NCBI GenBank assembly: GCA_037447655.1 | Contig: JBBHKE010001456.1 | Location: 62,001-126,000, forward strand | From: Zygnema cylindricum | Lineage: Eukaryota > Streptophyta > Zygnematophyceae > Zygnematales > Zygnemataceae | Length of the DNA: 64,000 nucleotides | Direction: 5' to 3' | Part shown: positions 1-10,426 of the stretch, one piece after another | How the letters are laid out: each line of letters opens with the position of its first letter | Position numbering within the stretch: the first letter of the stretch is position 1 | Made by a program: the position numbers and the translations under genes | The notes under the pieces: model-generated | Databases searched by the model: none | Told to the model about the DNA's origin: nothing | Seen by the model: the letters and a program-made list of their open reading frames with translations, nothing else

Positions 1-75
1 CCCTATTTTGGAGGTGGAGTACGTTATTCCTCTCCTTACTTTGGCGGATATGTCGATTTTGTTCACCCTCACTAG
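1..75 (+). CDS. Possible C-terminal coding end of an unknown protein
   Basis: The window opens in a reading frame that stays open for 24 codons and ends with two tandem stops (TAG TAA at 73-78). The peptide is Gly/Tyr/Phe-rich and contains two near copies of a PYFGG motif, which suggests coding sequence. The start lies outside the window. I do not recognise the protein. A chance open frame is possible, because no splice site or homologue can be seen. Confidence 0.3.
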   Translation, partial: PYFGGGVRYSSPYFGGYVDFVHPH

Positions 76-2259
76 TAAGTCAATTAAACCAAGGTAAGAA
101 TTAAGTATTGATAAATTTTTTCTACCACTTTATTTGAGGTTTTGGAGGCGTTTCCTTTTTATCCTTCAAGTGTGTGAGTTTTTTGTTGTTTTTGTGCTTA
201 TTGTTTTGGTCCACATACTTTATTACCAGTAGAGTTGTTGGTAGTGTTATCTGTGTATTTGTTTTTTTCGCGACATTACTCATTGTTAGGTTGTTTCTCG
301 TGTTTTGATTGTTTTTTTCAGTTTTGTTTTGTGTTTTTGCTTCTTTCATTTCCATGTACTGACATAGAGCTCTCCTAGTAAAGCTCATAATCATGTTTTT
401 TCCACACCCGGAGTTGAGTATTGGTCCAATTAACTCATTCAACGTACCATGGTCGATTCAAATATTTAAAATGCTGGACAATAGTTCCAAATGCCTGACC
501 AAAAAAGAAAAAAAAGGTTCAACAATTTGACGAAGTGGGAAATAAAATGTTATTAACAAATTAATATTATCTACGATAAAGTTTACAACACATAACCACA
601 CTACATCTCTCTCCACACTGCTTATATGCACTTAAAAACGACACTTCCAAAAATCTGTATGGTCCACAATACTTGCCATATTAGCAAGGCTCATATCAAC
701 TGACTTTTCCCTGCAAAAAATCCCAAAAGTGTCTACGACACTGTTTAAAGACTTGAACTACAATCTGCCATGTGTCCTTACATTAAATTAGTTCTTAAAT
801 CCAAATTTGCATTTATGCTAATAAAGATGGGCAATGTCCTATTTACACTACGGGTCGCCGAATGTGGATGTGAAAAACACAAGAAGGCCGACTTTATTAA
901 GAAGCGTGATAGTAAACCATCCGAGTCCATTGAAACAAAAGGAGGCAGCATTGCTAAACTGAAAAACTACACGTGGGGGGAATAAAACAAAAAGGATAAG
1001 CAAGGCAAAAGCAACGAAAAACGAAAAACGATATTGTTCAAAAGGAATTATGTATACGAATTAGAATACGTTTTTCAGTCCAATGTTAATGAGTTAGCTC
1101 TAGAAAATCACCAATGCATTTTGGTGAATGGGACAAAATTTTATCGACTACACTCTAAAAAACTCTTTGTTCCCTTCCATCAACTTTTCCCTCCAAATTT
1201 AGACCAAGCAACTTCCAAACCTTACGTAAATTTAAATATATTTCATACTTATTATACCTTTCAGAAGGTGTTTTTTTTTTCCAATGGAAACACCCTAGAG
1301 TATATGAGAGCTACTTCCGATGTTCTATACTCAGAAACCATACGGAAAAGAGAAAGAGGGAGGGAGAAAGAGAGGGAGAGAGGAGAAGAGAGAGGAGAGG
1401 TAGGTTAACAAGGGAAGGAGGGAGAAAGAGGAAGGAGGGAGACAAAGGGAGGAGAGGGGGAGAGAAGAAGAGGAGAAGATTTAGGTTTATCTCTTCTCTT
1501 GGAAAAGAGGGAGGTTTACGATCCTAAGCCACCATATATCACGAAACAAAGACGATACTCGACTAAAACAAAAAAACAAAAAAAAACCAAAAACGAAGAA
1601 ACAAAAAACAAATGGTTACCGAATGGGGTAAAGATGGAGCAAAATCAACAGTGACCACTAATCGACAAACCAAAAACTCTAAAAAAGACACCCCAAACCC
1701 CAAAAACCCTAAAATACAAGACGAAGTTACAAAAAATAAACGAACAACAAAAAAAAAAAGTAGCGAAAAAAAAACTGCCAATTGCGATGATGCAAAAAAA
1801 AATAAAAAATCTTCCATAGATCTCTCGACACCCACCGAAACCATATTTAAAGAGGAAAACTTTGGGACGATATCTTCACAACTTTGAATATCTGTTGACT
1901 AATAGACGATTGAATACTAAAACTAACATTTAGTGTTAAAAACGAAATATAAAAACTTAAGTTTATGAAAATTGTGAAATTCCTTTAAATGTACAACTCT
2001 GTGAAAACATTTCTCACATCGGAGTTTTTTGATAGAAAGTTACAAGAGGGTGTGTTTCTAAAATACGAACATGGTCATTTTATTAACTTTTAAGTTGGTA
2101 AAAATAAAAACTTTGAGGTCTTCAACTTATAACACCTTCGGTGCTTAGATAAGGAGCACCTCGAGGTCAATTTAACAATTTTCAGACAGTGTAGGTTGCT
2201 TTTGTCAACGAAAGAACCACTTTTTTTTATTCATTTGTTTAAACGACTTTTTTGCTCAG
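76..2259. other. Intergenic/intronic stretch without a supported gene
   Basis: This stretch is AT-rich, with a purine-rich GA tract at about 1343-1490 and A-rich low-complexity sequence at about 1563-1810. Short open frames at 770-985 and 1612-1887 are Lys/Ser-rich products of biased sequence and have no recognisable motif. Part of it is presumably intron or upstream sequence of the plus-strand gene whose last exon starts at 2260, but I could not place earlier exons. Confidence 0.4.
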
Positions 2260-2358
2260 AATCAGTGTATGCTAGAAGAGGACGACCATCCAAAATCGAA
2301 GCCGATTCGGAACATCGGAATTGACGACGATACCGAATCGGCCAAATCGGCGCACTGA
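2260..2358 (+). CDS. Probable terminal exon of a plus-strand gene of unknown function
   Basis: A good 3' splice site (T-rich tract ending TTTTTTGCTCAG at 2248-2259) is followed by 32 codons and a TGA at 2356-2358. The peptide is acidic and polar, rich in Asp, Glu, Ser and Lys, with a DDD run and a LEEDD motif, as in a disordered C-terminal tail. The same frame stays open for another 30 codons after the TGA, so readthrough or a sequencing error should be considered. The gene converges on the methyltransferase gene, whose stop lies about 240 bp away. I do not recognise the protein. Confidence 0.45.
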   Translation, partial: NQCMLEEDDHPKSKPIRNIGIDDDTESAKSAH

Positions 2359-2599
2359 AAATCCGCGTCCAATTGGAACCCTAGAAACGGCAAAAAAATT
2401 GTACCGAACGCGAAAATCGAGGAAGCGCCCGGAATGTCCGGACGCAAATTTTAAGTGACGCGAACGGAAACTCCGACCAATTGAAACAAAACGCTAAAGT
2501 CGTACTGTAGCATACCCGCCGTAGCATACCCGAAAATTTAGTGCGAACCGACACCATTTCGTGCGATTTCGAAAAACGACTATGGTAAAATAATCCACA

Positions 2600-5500
2600 C
2601 TATTCAAGAAAGCATTTTTGCAGCAAACACTCTTCATCATCCATGTATTCGTGCTCCATATCTACCATTTCGGGAGTCGGTCTTTCCTCCGATTTGTTTT
2701 GAGAATCCCTCGCCTTTCCCTGTTATACAAATACACGCAACATAGAAATATATTTTCAGTTCAGAACAAAGAAAGGCTTTTCTAAAGCACCATAAATTTC
2801 TAAATCTGAAACTTTCACTAACCAAAATGTTTTGGAAATTTCAACATCCCTAAAAGTGTTAACAGTAAGTCAGTCTCCCTCCCTCCCTCCCTCCCTCCCC
2901 CCCCCCCCCTCCCCCTCCCTCCTCCCTCCTCCCCTCCCTCCCTCTCTACTCCTCCTCTCTATCCTCTCTCTCTCCCTCCTCACCCTCCCTCCCTCCCCGC
3001 CTCTCCCCACACCCACTCTTCAGCCCCTCTTGTTTGGTTTTCTCATATCAAACTGATCGAGAGAGTGAGTGGAGTGCCAGAAGGTGACAACATGCAATAA
3101 TGACAAGAGACAAAAAACCGAAGTTTTCCTCAAGATTAAAAATAACATATGAAAGTTTAGCATTGTATTTACCTTGGTGAGAGTATAAAGGAAGTAATGG
3201 AAAGCCTCTCCGAAGGTCTCATACTCCATGCTCCATGTGTACCGTTCCGTTTCAAATAATGGCCGCCGAAAATGGGGCTGACCTCCGTTTGGTAAAAAAA
3301 ACACAACCCAAATTCACATTTTATTAGTCAATTGGACCAGCAATACCATACAGAAGATAAAGAGAAAAGAAAGAAAGAAAATAAAAAAATAATGAAGAGG
3401 AAGAAACATTGTAGTAAGGATTTTATTTTGGATATTTTAGGACTTATAACGTTTCACACACCTGTCCAAATGTAATAGAAATAAATCGACCGTTTTCGGT
3501 TAAAACTCGGTGCACTCCCTCCAATACAGATTGTACCCTTTTTCGAACGGCCGGAGAAGGATCCCACGGAGATTCGTTATCCACAAAAAACACATCCTGC
3601 CAATTCACCTCCCTGTGTCACGTCACACTCTCAGTTCAAAACATTAACCTACACCTTCCATCGCCACTAAAGCAATTATTAGTACAAAGACAACATTAGC
3701 AAGCATAATACTGAATTAGTGTAGGGAGACGTGGGGGATTGTAGTCCACTCCCTTAAATAGTGTTATTCACACTTTTTTCTGAAATTTGGCCAAAAAAAA
3801 TTGCAACTAAAACTATTGTTGTTGACTCTAATAACGATGGGAGGTGTAGTGAACTCACCCTTATGTCACGTCACACTTTCAATCAAAACATTAACCTAAT
3901 GTAGAGGTAAACTCAACAAGAATATTTTTTTCAAAGTTTTCTTTCAAGAAAGAATTGAGCTATAAGAACTTTGTCAAATGACCTAATTTCGTTTTTTCTT
4001 CCATACTGTGAATGGCTGAGGCTTGACCAGATGGTATAAAAATTTGGAAAAATACGTCACTTAAAGATACATAATGTTGTGGCATTAAAACATGAGGTTT
4101 ATTCTCTATATGGATTTGCGACGCAATCAACCATAATTATCATGGAACCATTCTGCCCACCAAAAAGCAAACAGATAACACTAAAAGACACTTAAAAACC
4201 TCAAAAATTTTTGGTGAAAAAGTCGACTCGGCCGATGATATGAACAAGACCTTTTCATTGCTATCACGAAACTTTACTAGGCAAGAAAAGTAAATCAGGC
4301 TTACGAGAACGAAACAAAATCCTTCAAATGAAAGTACTTTGTTCTAGCTTGTAATAAAACGTTTTGTTTGACCAACAAGAATTACGTTGGATTAAAAACA
4401 AATGGTCCTTCAGCGAATTCAATTTCCACTACAAACGTCCTTTTAAGAGCTGTATTTTTTAACTTCAAAAAATTACGGGTCGATTAGATTTCAGATATTT
4501 AAACTAGATCCTGACTTAATAGTTAACTTAAACAGACTAAGATCATAAAAGGATACATATTCCAATGTACTCCAACGACTCATTATAAAAAAAAAGTGCA
4601 GGGAATGCAATCCCACCCATGTATTCAAAAGTATGTTTTCCAATATATGTAAGTTGTCTTTTCATTTTCAGTTCATCAAACGAGATTTTCACATTTTCTT
4701 TCTTTTGTTTCCTTCTTTGTTTTTCTTTTTGTCCAAGTTTCTACTCTTCGAGAAAAAAAAAAGACTATACTCTACACGTCCCAAAGCTCCCATTTCAAAC
4801 CTACTTTCACAATTCACATGTACCCAAAAACCCTTAAAGACCCTATAAAACGCCTATGTAACCCTAAAAACCATTGAAAAACCCTTAAAAACCTCAATAT
4901 GCCCTAAAGCGTACAACTATTGTCAAATTCACAAATACCCTGAAAAACCCTAGAAATCCCTAAATACCATACCAATAAATTATGACATTGACAAAAAATC
5001 CTTTTTAAAAAAGAAAAAAAAAACACTGCACCAAAACCAGTAAACAATCCATCAAAAAAAAAAAAAAAAAACCCAGTTTCAAAAAACCGCCTAGACGTAC
5101 CAAGGCCCCCTTTTCGATGACGACGTCGTAGGAGGCCGATCTATAGGGCAGATCCAACATGTCAGCCACTTCCCACCGTACCGCCTCCCTCTCCGTACCT
5201 TCACACCTTCGTCTCATGCGCTCCACCACCACCGGAGATATGTCGGTGCTCGTCACGTCACGCACTCCGTCCAAAAACAGTTCTTCGCTCAGACGGGAGT
5301 TGCCGCAGCCGATGATAAGAACCTGGAGTGGGGGAAAGAGTGGATGGAGGGAGGTTGAGAAGGGAATTGGAAAGGAATTGGAAGGGAATGGAAAGAGTAT
5401 CGGACGGGAATTGGAAGTGAATTGGGAGGGAATTGGAAGGGAGGGTGGGAGGGAGATTGAAAGGGAGATTGGAAGAGAGGAAGGGAGGAATAAGAGGAAG

Positions 5501-6744
5501 ATTCAAAGGAAATTGGAAAAGAAATGGAAAGGAGATTGGGAGGAATCGAACAGAAATTGCAAAAGAAATTGGAAGGAAATTGAGAGAATGAAAGGAAGTG
5601 GAAAGGAGGTTGAGAATTGGAAAGAAATAGAAAGGAATTGGAAGAAAATCGGAAAGGAGTTTTTTTTTTTAAATTGAACGAAATTTTTGGAAAGGAGATT
5701 GGAATTGAAATAAAAGTGAAAAGGAATTCGGAAAAGAAACTGAGAAGAAATTGAAAGGCAACTGGAAAAAAATTAGAAGGAAATTGAACGAATGGAAGGA
5801 AATTGAGGGAAGTTGGGAATTGAAAGGAAATAAAAAGGAACAGGAAGGAAATTGGAGGGAGGGAGAGGGAGGGAGAGGGAGGGAGAGAGAGGGAGAGAGA
5901 GGGAGGGGGAGAGAGAGAGAGGGAGGGAGAGAGAAATTGGATGAATAAAGAAAAGAAATTTGAACAGAAAGTGGAAAAAAATGAAAGGAGTTCGTGAAAC
6001 AAAAGGAAGCTGAACTGCAATAATTGGAAAGCAATGAATGGTAATATAAAAAAATGAGCTCATTTTATAGCTTTCAAAAGTGAGGGTTTTAGTTCTCCGG
6101 GGTTCTCTGACAAAAAAAAATAAAAAATTATAATACATGAATTCACATTAGGGTTCCAATAAAATAAATTTTAGAGGGATTCCTTTGGGAGGACTTATCT
6201 TAAAAATCTACCTGTAGAGTTCCCCGATTTTGTTTTAGGATTTTCTAGGGTTTTTTAGGGTTTTTTAGGGTTTTTTATAGGAAGACTTCAAGAATAAAGT
6301 GTAGGGAGGGATTTTATTGACAAACTCTGTCATTTGGCTCCACGTGGCGCAACAGGAGGTGTCGAAATTCGGAGTATCCTTTAAACCAATCATATTCATC
6401 CTCCTCCGAAAATCGCGAATCCCTAGGAAAAAAAACAAAAGGAAAAAAAGAAAATGTTAAAAAAAACCGGAAACGAAGGGTCAGACCAGCTGGAGAAAGC
6501 GAGAAGAAGAATTAGGGTTTAACAGGTTCGAACTATTTTTACGAGGTTGTTGAGGAACTATTCAGAGGAGTTTCGAGGAAAGGTCAGAGGAAAAAAATTT
6601 AAGTTTTAATATTTTGACAGACCAGTACTGAGTCTGGAGATATTCGACGTTTTTTGAGGGTAAAAACGATGGTCGAACGGCATTAGAGTTCGCCATGGCA
6701 ACACTTGTCGCGCTATTCTCCGAATTCTCCATGAGAAGATTCAA
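2600..6744 (-). CDS. EEF1AKMT4-like: Class I SAM-dependent methyltransferase, EEF1AKMT4/METTL13-like, six exons
   Basis: This is a complete intron-containing gene. Exons, in transcript order, are 6744-6623, 6422-6326, 5322-5101, 3596-3462, 3277-3173 and 2719-2600. They join in frame to 801 nt, giving 266 aa plus TAG. All five introns are GT...AG (200, 1003, 1504, 184 and 453 bp). Domain evidence: a QYWDSRF/YDWFKGY N-terminal signature spans exons 1-2; SAM motif I (VLIIGCGNSRLSE) begins exon 3 at residue 74; motifs TSTDIS and SYDVVIEKGALD follow; GRFISITFGQPHFRRP spans exons 4-5. The human EEF1AKMT4 family is about 255 aa, so this copy looks full length. In animals the family methylates lysine of elongation factor eEF1A; the same activity here is inferred, and the protein is presumably cytosolic. 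The first ATG of the open exon 1 was chosen; a second in-frame Met lies four codons on. The acidic tail (MEHEYMDDEE) is lineage-specific. Introns 2 and 5 contain long simple-sequence tracts. Confidence 0.93.
2872..3030. repeat. CT-rich (CCCT)n simple-sequence tract inside an intron
   Basis: About 160 bp of CCCTCCCT-type sequence with a poly-C core lies in intron 5 of the methyltransferase gene. The transcript strand is therefore a long purine tract. An open frame of Pro/Ser/Leu across it is an artefact of composition. Confidence 0.9.
5335..5945. repeat. GA-rich degenerate GGAAATTG/GGGA tract in intron 2
   Basis: About 600 bp of plus-strand purine-rich sequence is built from degenerate GGAAATTG-like units and ends in (GGGA)n/(GA)n near 5850-5935. 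It fills much of the 1003-bp intron 2 of the methyltransferase gene. Long open frames on both strands here (Ser/Phe/Pro-rich or Glu/Lys/Gly-rich) are compositional. Confidence 0.9.
6241..6280. repeat. Interstitial telomere-like TTTTTTAGGG repeats
   Basis: Three consecutive TAGGGTTTTTT decamers (6246-6276) lie in intron 2 of the methyltransferase gene. They resemble the plant telomere unit TTTAGGG with extra T residues. Scattered CCCTAAAA units also occur at 1690-1715 and 4840-4975. Confidence 0.6.
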
Positions 6745-6777
6745 CGGGCCGACGACACGAGGCTGTACCTGTAATAC

Positions 6778-7038
6778 AGTTCTATTACAATACCTTAGAT
6801 TTTGACAGTTCTATTACAATAGCGTAGAGTTTGAGAGTTCTATTAAAATAGCGTAGATTTTGACAGTTCTATTACAATAGCGTAGAGTTTGAGAGTTCTA
6901 TTAAAATAGCGTAGATTTTGACAGTTCTATTACAATAGCGTAGAGCTTGAAAGTTCTATTATAATAGGGTAAAGTTTGACAGTTCAATTACAATACCTTA
7001 GAGTTTGACAGTTCTATTCCAAGAGCGTAGAGTTTGAC
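6778..7038. repeat. Nine-copy 29-bp minisatellite upstream of the methyltransferase gene
   Basis: Nine 29-bp units begin AGTTCTATTACAATAGCGTA and end (G/T)TTTGA(C/G). Units 2-5 alternate strictly between two variants (ACAATAGCGTAGAGTTTGAG and AAAATAGCGTAGATTTTGAC), giving a 58-bp higher-order period. The array starts 34 bp upstream of the predicted start codon of the minus-strand gene, so it should lie in its 5' UTR or promoter. Confidence 0.92.
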
Positions 7039-7100
7039 GGGCAGAGTATCGTTACTACAGTACAGTTCACTTAACTACCCTTCTGTAGTGTTAAAAGTTA

Positions 7101-7778
7101 GGGTGGCCTTCCATTAGCGAAAGAGTGGAGATTTTTACTGAGAGGCATACCGTTTCGTACAGGTCCGTACCTTTTTTTTTTTTGAAGGAAAACATCATTA
7201 CGGGAAAATGTCCAAGGTTGTAGGTAATTTCGGACCGTCGGATGCCATTTCACTTTTTACCCGTGACGCCACATCACTAACCCTACAGTTTGTTAAGACC
7301 GTGCACAGGGAGGATAATTCTCGAAGACTGAACGTGTAAAAATGGGCCGCGTGGATAAGTGAAAAAAAATTCACGATGAGCGCGCGCGTATGGGCTTACA
7401 CGTCGCAATGGCCATGTGCCTTTCGCCAGGATAGCTGCGAATCTCCGAAATTACCCCGCCACGCTCCCACCATCAAAGTTTGCCGCCGCCTTTTTGTCAT
7501 TCCGTTCTGAAATTTTGGGTGGTACATTTAATGCCCTCTGTACGAGTCGTTAATTACCTCCGCCGGTACATATATTATCTCCGTTGGTACAGATATTGCG
7601 TTCAAACATTGCATTCGAAGATTATTTTGAGATTTTAAGCATCGAATATTAACCTACGTGCTACCAACCACAATGAGCCACGCAAATAAAAAGTGGTTTA
7701 ATGACGCGACCTTTTGAAGGCACGCCCTTCACTAAAATTTTCCGTACAATTACTGAAGCGCCTAATGGAAGGCCACCC
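7101..7778. mobile_element. Non-autonomous PIF/Harbinger-like element 1 (678 bp)
   Basis: The perfect 17-bp terminal inverted repeat GGGTGGCCTTCCATTAG is present at both ends. A 3-bp TTA target duplication flanks it (7098-7100 and 7779-7781), as is typical of the PIF/Harbinger superfamily. The interior has no transposase. The element sits directly next to the minisatellite upstream of the methyltransferase gene. Confidence 0.85.
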
Positions 7779-7781
7779 TTA

Positions 7782-8293
7782 AAAGAAGAATTCATTAGGA
7801 GGTATCAGTAAATGTATGGACAAGTCTTCTGACAGCGTTTATTGGAAGTCCGCTCCATTTTGTCGGGCCTGTAACAAACCTTCCTCAATTATGATTGGCG
7901 CCACATAGGTTAGGTTCCAGATTCATAAAATCTTAAAAAAATCTACAAAAGGAAAGTCAGAACGAAATATCTGCACAACCGAAGGTAGTTAATGATTCGT
8001 ACGTAAATTTTGCGGCCAGGTTTTGATTTTGAAAATGGAAATTAAAAATTTGAAAAGGAATGGCAAAAAGACGCGGCAAAATTTGAAGGTCGCGGCAAAC
8101 TTTGAATGTCGTTGGATGTCAGACGGAGCATGCGAGAATATTTTCGGCTCACCTGCATCCAGCGTGGCAGGCGGCACATGGCCTGTGGGCACATGACCCC
8201 ACTTTTTGTCAGAAGGAATTCTACCCTTAGTTTTTGGGAGGTGAGTATGCATCAACGAAAAAGTGAGGTACAGCGTGAATCGCTATAGTACTG
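7782..8293. other. Spacer without a supported gene
   Basis: Mixed-composition sequence between two small transposable elements. Short overlapping open frames on both strands (for example 7989-8255 and 8106-8288) have no recognisable motif. Confidence 0.4.
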
Positions 8294-8520
8294 TACTACA
8301 CCATGTATCGCTATTAGTAATAATAATTTTTTCGCCACTTAAAACATTTTTTTTCCGTACACACTTGTTCGATTTCCACTTTTAGACCGCAAATCGGAAG
8401 GTGAGAATCTTAAATTTCACTCAAAAGCGTCAGATCCACAATCCGACATGTGTGTACGGAGAAAAGATGTTTTAAGAGACGAAAAAAACATTAACACTAA
8501 TAGCGATACACGGTGTAGTG
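8294..8520. mobile_element. Foldback MITE, imperfect palindrome of about 227 bp
   Basis: The outer arms TACTACACCATGTATCGCTA and (reverse complement) TAGCGATACACGGTGTAGTG match. Pairing continues inward through CTTAAAACAT and CCGTACACAC, so nearly the whole unit can fold into one hairpin. No coding capacity is seen. A clear target duplication was not found. Confidence 0.65.
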
Positions 8521-8998
8521 TTATTAATACTATATCGACGCTCGCTACCAGACCAGCAAAAACCATCGCGATATATTTTGGTCGGAGGTGAGTTTCCGTA
8601 CATCTTTAACATATGAACAATGTACAAACCAACTACAATGAGCCAACGAAGGTGAAAGGTTGTTAACTAACCCGATGCAATGGAGGATTTTTGCCAACGG
8701 AGGATTCCGCAAGACTAGATGATTTTGCAAGATGTCACGGCAAGTAAACGTATCCGTACGTTTATTTGGACTGAATAATGGATTTAGGGCGTTAAGCAAC
8801 GATTTCGTTTTCGCGCTTCGGGACACTAAAATCCCTATTACATGCAGACATACTCTAATTTTGTAGTATGGGTTCACATCAATCATTTCGTGGTTTGGTA
8901 CGGTTCATTGTACTTTTGGCTGTTGCGTCACTACGTGGAACCGTGCTTCAAGCACACAAACGATACAACCTACTGTTTTAGCCAACGTCTATTTAGTA
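8521..8998. other. Spacer between two related palindromes, no supported gene
   Basis: A 113-codon minus-strand open frame (8545-8886) and a 60-codon plus-strand frame show no family motif. The stretch is bracketed by two copies of the same palindrome end sequence, so it could be the interior of a larger decayed element. Confidence 0.35.
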
Positions 8999-9053
8999 TT
9001 TACTACACCATGTATCGCTATTAGGGTTAACACTAATAGCAATTTACGGTGTT
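8999..9053. repeat. Short hybrid palindrome related to the foldback MITE
   Basis: The sequence TACTACACCATGTATCGCTA, then ACACTAATAGCAATTTACGG after a few bases, brings both arms of the 8294-8520 element together without its interior. This suggests an internally deleted derivative. Confidence 0.6.
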
Positions 9054-9385
9054 TTTAAAAGTGTCGAGTTTTGGTAGAGGCACACACAATTTCGATCCAT
9101 CCGTTTGCAGGTGTTAAGCTTCGGTATTGGATTAGGGAGGCACGCCACAGGTCTCAAAAGTCAAAATTTTACATAACCGCAACCAACCGTTTTTGTTTTT
9201 CAAAATCAGAGTAACTGACGCCCGACCAGGTAATGTCTATTGTTCTACAAACACCGTTGCGAAGGAGGACCAGCAGTAGTAGTTGAAGTAGACATGGAAA
9301 ACATCAGAAACTATCAAGCACCTACTCAACAACCAACTTTCATCTTACACAAAATAAGACTCAAAAGGCCAATATGCCTCAAATT

Positions 9386-9841
9386 TGCCACAGTGATACG
9401 TAACAAAGTAAAGTGACAATTCTTAAAATTGCAGCCCAAATGATCCAGTAAACCATAAGATATGACGCCTGGAAGTTTTCCAAAAAATGCCCTTAAAGTA
9501 TCATAATCCCAAAATTGGATGAATCAAAATTGGCTGTGTCATAAACTATATACTCACAGTGATTATCTACCGGTCACACTAATTCGGGTGACCGTACTAT
9601 AGTACTATCTTGACTTAAGACAAAGTGTCCTACCTGTACATCACTATACCGTAAGTACTTCCAAAACCCTTATTACTACCTACCGCAAAATGAACAATGA
9701 AACACTAAATTCAAATGCACTAAATGCCAACCATTTGTTTTCCACATATTTACAAATAGCTTCCGTACACTTAATGTTGCAGATTGCTTAGTCGGCATTA
9801 ATTGCAAAAGTCCACATAAATGTTGATTTCGTGGTACGAAC
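9386..9841 (+). repeat. Dispersed repeat AB, copy 1, left part
   Basis: This segment is nearly the same as 18352-18806 in the same orientation. It ends exactly at the 5-bp target duplication CGAAC (9837-9841) of inserted element C1 and resumes at 13696. No coding sequence or diagnostic ends were found, so its class is unknown. Confidence 0.85.
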
Positions 9842-10045
9842 TGTTGAAATTTATGTATTTTTTAGGTCTGTATTTGAAAAATAAATAGAGTGTTGGAAAA
9901 AGGTAATTAATAGTTCACTTCTATATTTTAGTTAGAATGTAAAGAGAGAGAAATAGAGGACCAAAGGCAGGCCATGGCTGCTGCGTCATTTAAAAGGAGG
10001 TAGAATGAATTAGAAGGTATTTTACTAGTTTTAGCAAAATAGTGC

Positions 10046-10110
10046 TTTTGGCCGGAATTGAACCAGGGTCTGCAAAGTACTATGTAGACTTACGCCTTAT
10101 CCACTAAGGC
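10046..10110 (-). other. tRNA-like cassette in the sense LTR fragment of C1
   Basis: The reverse strand reads GCCTTAGTGGATAAGGC (a tRNA-Arg-like D arm) and, 35 nt later, CTGGTTCAATTCCGG (a B-box/T-arm-like sequence). It matches the cassette at 10349-10426 in the opposite LTR fragment. The anticodon arm is not canonical, so a functional tRNA is unlikely. Confidence 0.6.
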
Positions 10111-10199
10111 ACTAACGAAACGATACACATGATTCGTTTCCATGGTTAAATTGATTAATGCGCGTTTTCGTTAGTCTGCTGCGAATTAGTCCTTTAGAT

Positions 10200-10330
<131 letters not shown>

Positions 10331-10348
10331 AAAAAAATCATGTGTATC

Positions 10349-10426
10349 GTTTCTTTAGTGCCTTAATGGATAAGGCGAAAGATTACATAGTACTCTCTAG
10401 ACCCCGGTTCAAATCCGGCCAGAAAC
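10349..10426 (+). other. tRNA-Arg-like cassette inside a C-family LTR (antisense to the LTR)
   Basis: A 78-nt segment has a tRNA layout: ends GTTTCT and AGAAAC can pair as an acceptor-like stem, GCCTTAATGGATAAGGC matches the plant tRNA-Arg D arm/A-box, and CCGGTTCAAATCCGG forms a perfect four-pair T arm containing a B-box-like GGTTCAAATCC. The anticodon arm pairs poorly and lacks T33. It is best called a tRNA-like or degenerate tRNA-derived element. Equivalent cassettes are found in nearly every LTR in the window. Confidence 0.65.

Noticed and set aside
1563-1887. Opposing open frames of about 90 codons in an A-rich tract
   Set aside because: Composition alone (Lys/Asn-rich on one strand, Phe/Leu-rich on the other) explains them; no splice signals or motifs.
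5159-6138. Long open frames up to 243 codons on both strands
   Set aside because: They lie in the GA-rich intron 2 tract and encode only low-complexity sequence; the real coding part here is the short exon 5101-5322 on the minus strand.
6778-7038. 29-bp direct repeats resembling a CRISPR array
   Set aside because: The units are contiguous without spacers and the context is eukaryotic; this is a minisatellite.
10349-10426. A functional tRNA-Arg gene
   Set aside because: The anticodon stem pairs poorly, position 33 is not T, and the unit repeats within LTRs; I call it tRNA-like only.
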